A stretch of 64,000 nt of DNA from Mycobacterium paraffinicum (GTDB lineage: Bacteria > Actinomycetota > Actinomycetes > Mycobacteriales > Mycobacteriaceae): positions 1 through 64,000 of the forward strand of contig NZ_MPNT01000015.1 in assembly GCF_001907675.1 (NCBI RefSeq), in the 5' to 3' direction. The translations under genes and the position numbers were made by a program. This document shows, piece after piece, positions 63,401 to 64,000 of this stretch; position 1 is the stretch's first letter; each line of letters opens with the position of its first letter. The notes under the pieces are model-generated. The model worked only from the letters and a program-made list of their open reading frames with translations, ran no database searches and was not told where the DNA came from.

Positions 63401-64000
63401 CGCAGGCGAAGCCAACGCTCATACCGTTCGGGCCGCGTGCCTGGCCCGGCTCGGCAGAATCGGCGACGGCGAAATCGCGCTGGATGACGCCCTCACGGCG
63501 GCGCGGCGTGCGCGTGATCACCGAAGGGTCAACGCGGTGCTGGCGGGCGCACCACTTGCCGCGCTGTGGGGCCCCAATCCGGTTCCGCGCGCGGGCGGGC
63601 GGTGTCTCGACGTGGTGCGGCTCTTGCGAATCACGACGGAGTCGCCCGCAGTCGAGGCGACGTCGACGCGGTGCCAGGCAGTGTTGGAGGCCTTCCGCGG
63701 ACGCACCGAGGCGGCGCGGCGGATGATCGACTCGGCGCGGCGTACAGTCACCGAGCTTGGCCTGCGCCACGCATTGCTCGAGGTCGAGCAGTTCGCCGGC
63801 ATCGTCGAGCTGATCGCCGACGATCCGGCCGCGGCCGAACCACATTTTCGCCAGGCCTACGCCGGCTTTCGTCGCATGGGCCTCGACGCAGACACCGCGG
63901 AGACTGCTGCGCTGCTGGGCCGCACATATCTCGCACTCGACCGGCAAGCCGAGGCCGACGAATTGTGTTTGGAGAGTGAGCGACTAGCCGGCCACGCTTT
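60483..64000 (+). CDS. BTAD-cyclase-AAA ATPase hybrid regulator (3' truncated by window edge)
   Basis: An open frame of at least 1172 codons, not closed within the window. Order: OmpR/BTAD-type winged helix and BTAD (VELGVLGPLQVRQGG, about residues 9-230, with ARALLADELGVDPGPELRRLE), then a class III nucleotidyl cyclase domain beginning FLLTDIEGSTAAWE near 267 with KTRGEGDATFSVF and YFGRAVNRAARL (metal Asp, Lys, Asn/Arg all present), then an AAA ATPase with Walker A AGEPGVGKT near 486 and Walker B LILDDLHWA near 600. Probably a large cytoplasmic regulator with cAMP synthesis. The start is ATG 60483 or GTG 60492. Confidence 0.88.
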   Translation, partial: MDHVSTLPSVELGVLGPLQVRQGGAPVAIPGAKPRAILTLLGLHSGSVVPADTLVELLWGDDPPRTAAKAVQTHISSLRRVLGEGFVLTQGAGWSLADSEVDASRYKSAARLARDAAAAGDTSQAVVRFQEALALWRGIPELPDSRRGTSEKTRWIEAHAALVEDRADALLATGRAAEIIGELEAAVDDAPLRERRWGQLMLALYRAGRQGEALGAYQRARALLADELGVDPGPELRRLEAAIVAQDAALEILAAQDLPTVTRTVTFLLTDIEGSTAAWEADADAMAVALARHDELVEQVVTSRGGRLIKTRGEGDATFSVFERASAAASAAIELQEAIFHEPWRLHAPMRIRVALHTGEVELRDGDYFGRAVNRAARLRSLATGGQILCSGAIAELVIDSLPDDVVLADLGTRQLKNLARPEHVFELRLETVAPAQKANDAPIERPALPAVLTGPGPFVGRGPELAGLVSAWQTAVAGGTHAVLIAGEPGVGKTRLAGEWSQQAYQLEAIVLYGRCDEDLGAPYQPFAEALRSLMPCLGTTRLRAMRGVEALLPLVPGLTDVLPDLAAPTRADPETERYALFDAVVALLEVASAGAPVVLILDDLHWAAKPTLLLLRHLLRFGDRARVQIVGTYRSTDLDRSHPLAAMLADLHRGAGSGTFNRLTLSGLDEADVTAYVTEAGYDDEELARALASVTGGNPFFLIEALRHVDETGGVWDPTTLPQGVRETVSRRLSRLPAVTNDALAAAAVVGSRFSVELVERVVEDDLVNAFDEACKAGIVIEEPGGCYRFNHALVRQSVLAELPSVRRMRLHQRIAATLETQPGANDELLAELAHHYFECAWAGNAAKAVEYCRRAADQAVARLGYEGAADLYGQALHALDEIDDELPDRDDQAAELLVARCEALLAAGDVASATGAVAKLQEATANSARLAAWATCFDGQLSMLIHPERLDEVETALALAAQKLAELDDAAGEANAHTVRAACLARLGRIGDGEIALDDALTAARRARDHRRVNAVLAGAPLAALWGPNPVPRAGGRCLDVVRLLRITTESPAVEATSTRCQAVLEAFRGRTEAARRMIDSARRTVTELGLRHALLEVEQFAGIVELIADDPAAAEPHFRQAYAGFRRMGLDADTAETAALLGRTYLALDRQAEADELCLESERLAGHA

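Overview
The window is chromosomal DNA of a Mycobacterium, most likely a slow-growing non-tuberculous species close to the M. avium complex. Evidence: high G+C; GTG and TTG starts; many ATGA/GTGA stop-start overlaps; a complete yrbE-mce operon with Mce-associated proteins; a heat-stable Rpf protein; and a gene order that mirrors, in reverse, the M. tuberculosis stretch rpfA (Rv0867c) to pdc (Rv0853c). No rRNA, tRNA, CRISPR array, integrase or insertion sequence was recognised.

Region 1 (1-6.1 kb) is conserved core: the 3' end of rpfA, a molybdenum-cofactor operon (small protein, moaC2, mog, moaE2), and the XPB helicase with its companion protein. Region 2 (6.0-12.5 kb) has no counterpart at this place in the M. 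tuberculosis order. It holds a STAS-like protein, two FAD monooxygenases, a thiolase/DUF35 pair, an ABM-fold protein, an LLM flavin oxidoreductase and a tiny secreted peptide. Region 3 (12.6-21.8 kb) returns to core order: fadA-fadB, dapC, three START/SRPBCC proteins around the CoA-transferase far, and pdc.

Region 4 (21.8-34.9 kb) is accessory: a Bfd-like ferredoxin, an acyl-CoA ligase/amidohydrolase operon, an LpqH-like lipoprotein, a crotonase, a TetR/P450 divergent pair, an operon of two paralogous membrane proteins plus orphan COX3/COX4 (NorE/NorF-like) subunits with a TetR regulator, secreted proteins, and a first pair of Mce-associated proteins. Region 5 (35.0-44.6 kb) is one minus-strand yrbEA-yrbEB-mceABCDEF operon. 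Region 6 (44.9-51.1 kb) has a CaiB-type CoA transferase with an aldehyde dehydrogenase remnant, divergent from an SDR-ferredoxin-P450 operon, then a second Mce-associated pair.

Region 7 (51.2-60.0 kb) looks like a catabolic island: two acyl-CoA dehydrogenases, a CMD-family protein, two amidohydrolases, a Rieske protein, an alpha/beta hydrolase, and a NuoF-like flavoprotein overlapping a 3Fe-4S ferredoxin. The window ends inside a very large regulator joining BTAD, class III cyclase and AAA ATPase domains.

The unifying signal is a palindrome, GAGAAT-N3-ATTCTC, found upstream of operons up to 28 kb apart (24 kb ligase/amidohydrolase, 46 kb P450, 53 kb dehydrogenases, 54 kb amidohydrolase). This suggests one regulator coordinates a dispersed pathway that may import a hydrophobic substrate through Mce, oxidise it with P450, monooxygenase and Rieske enzymes, and degrade it as CoA thioesters. 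That pathway is inference; the palindromes are directly visible.
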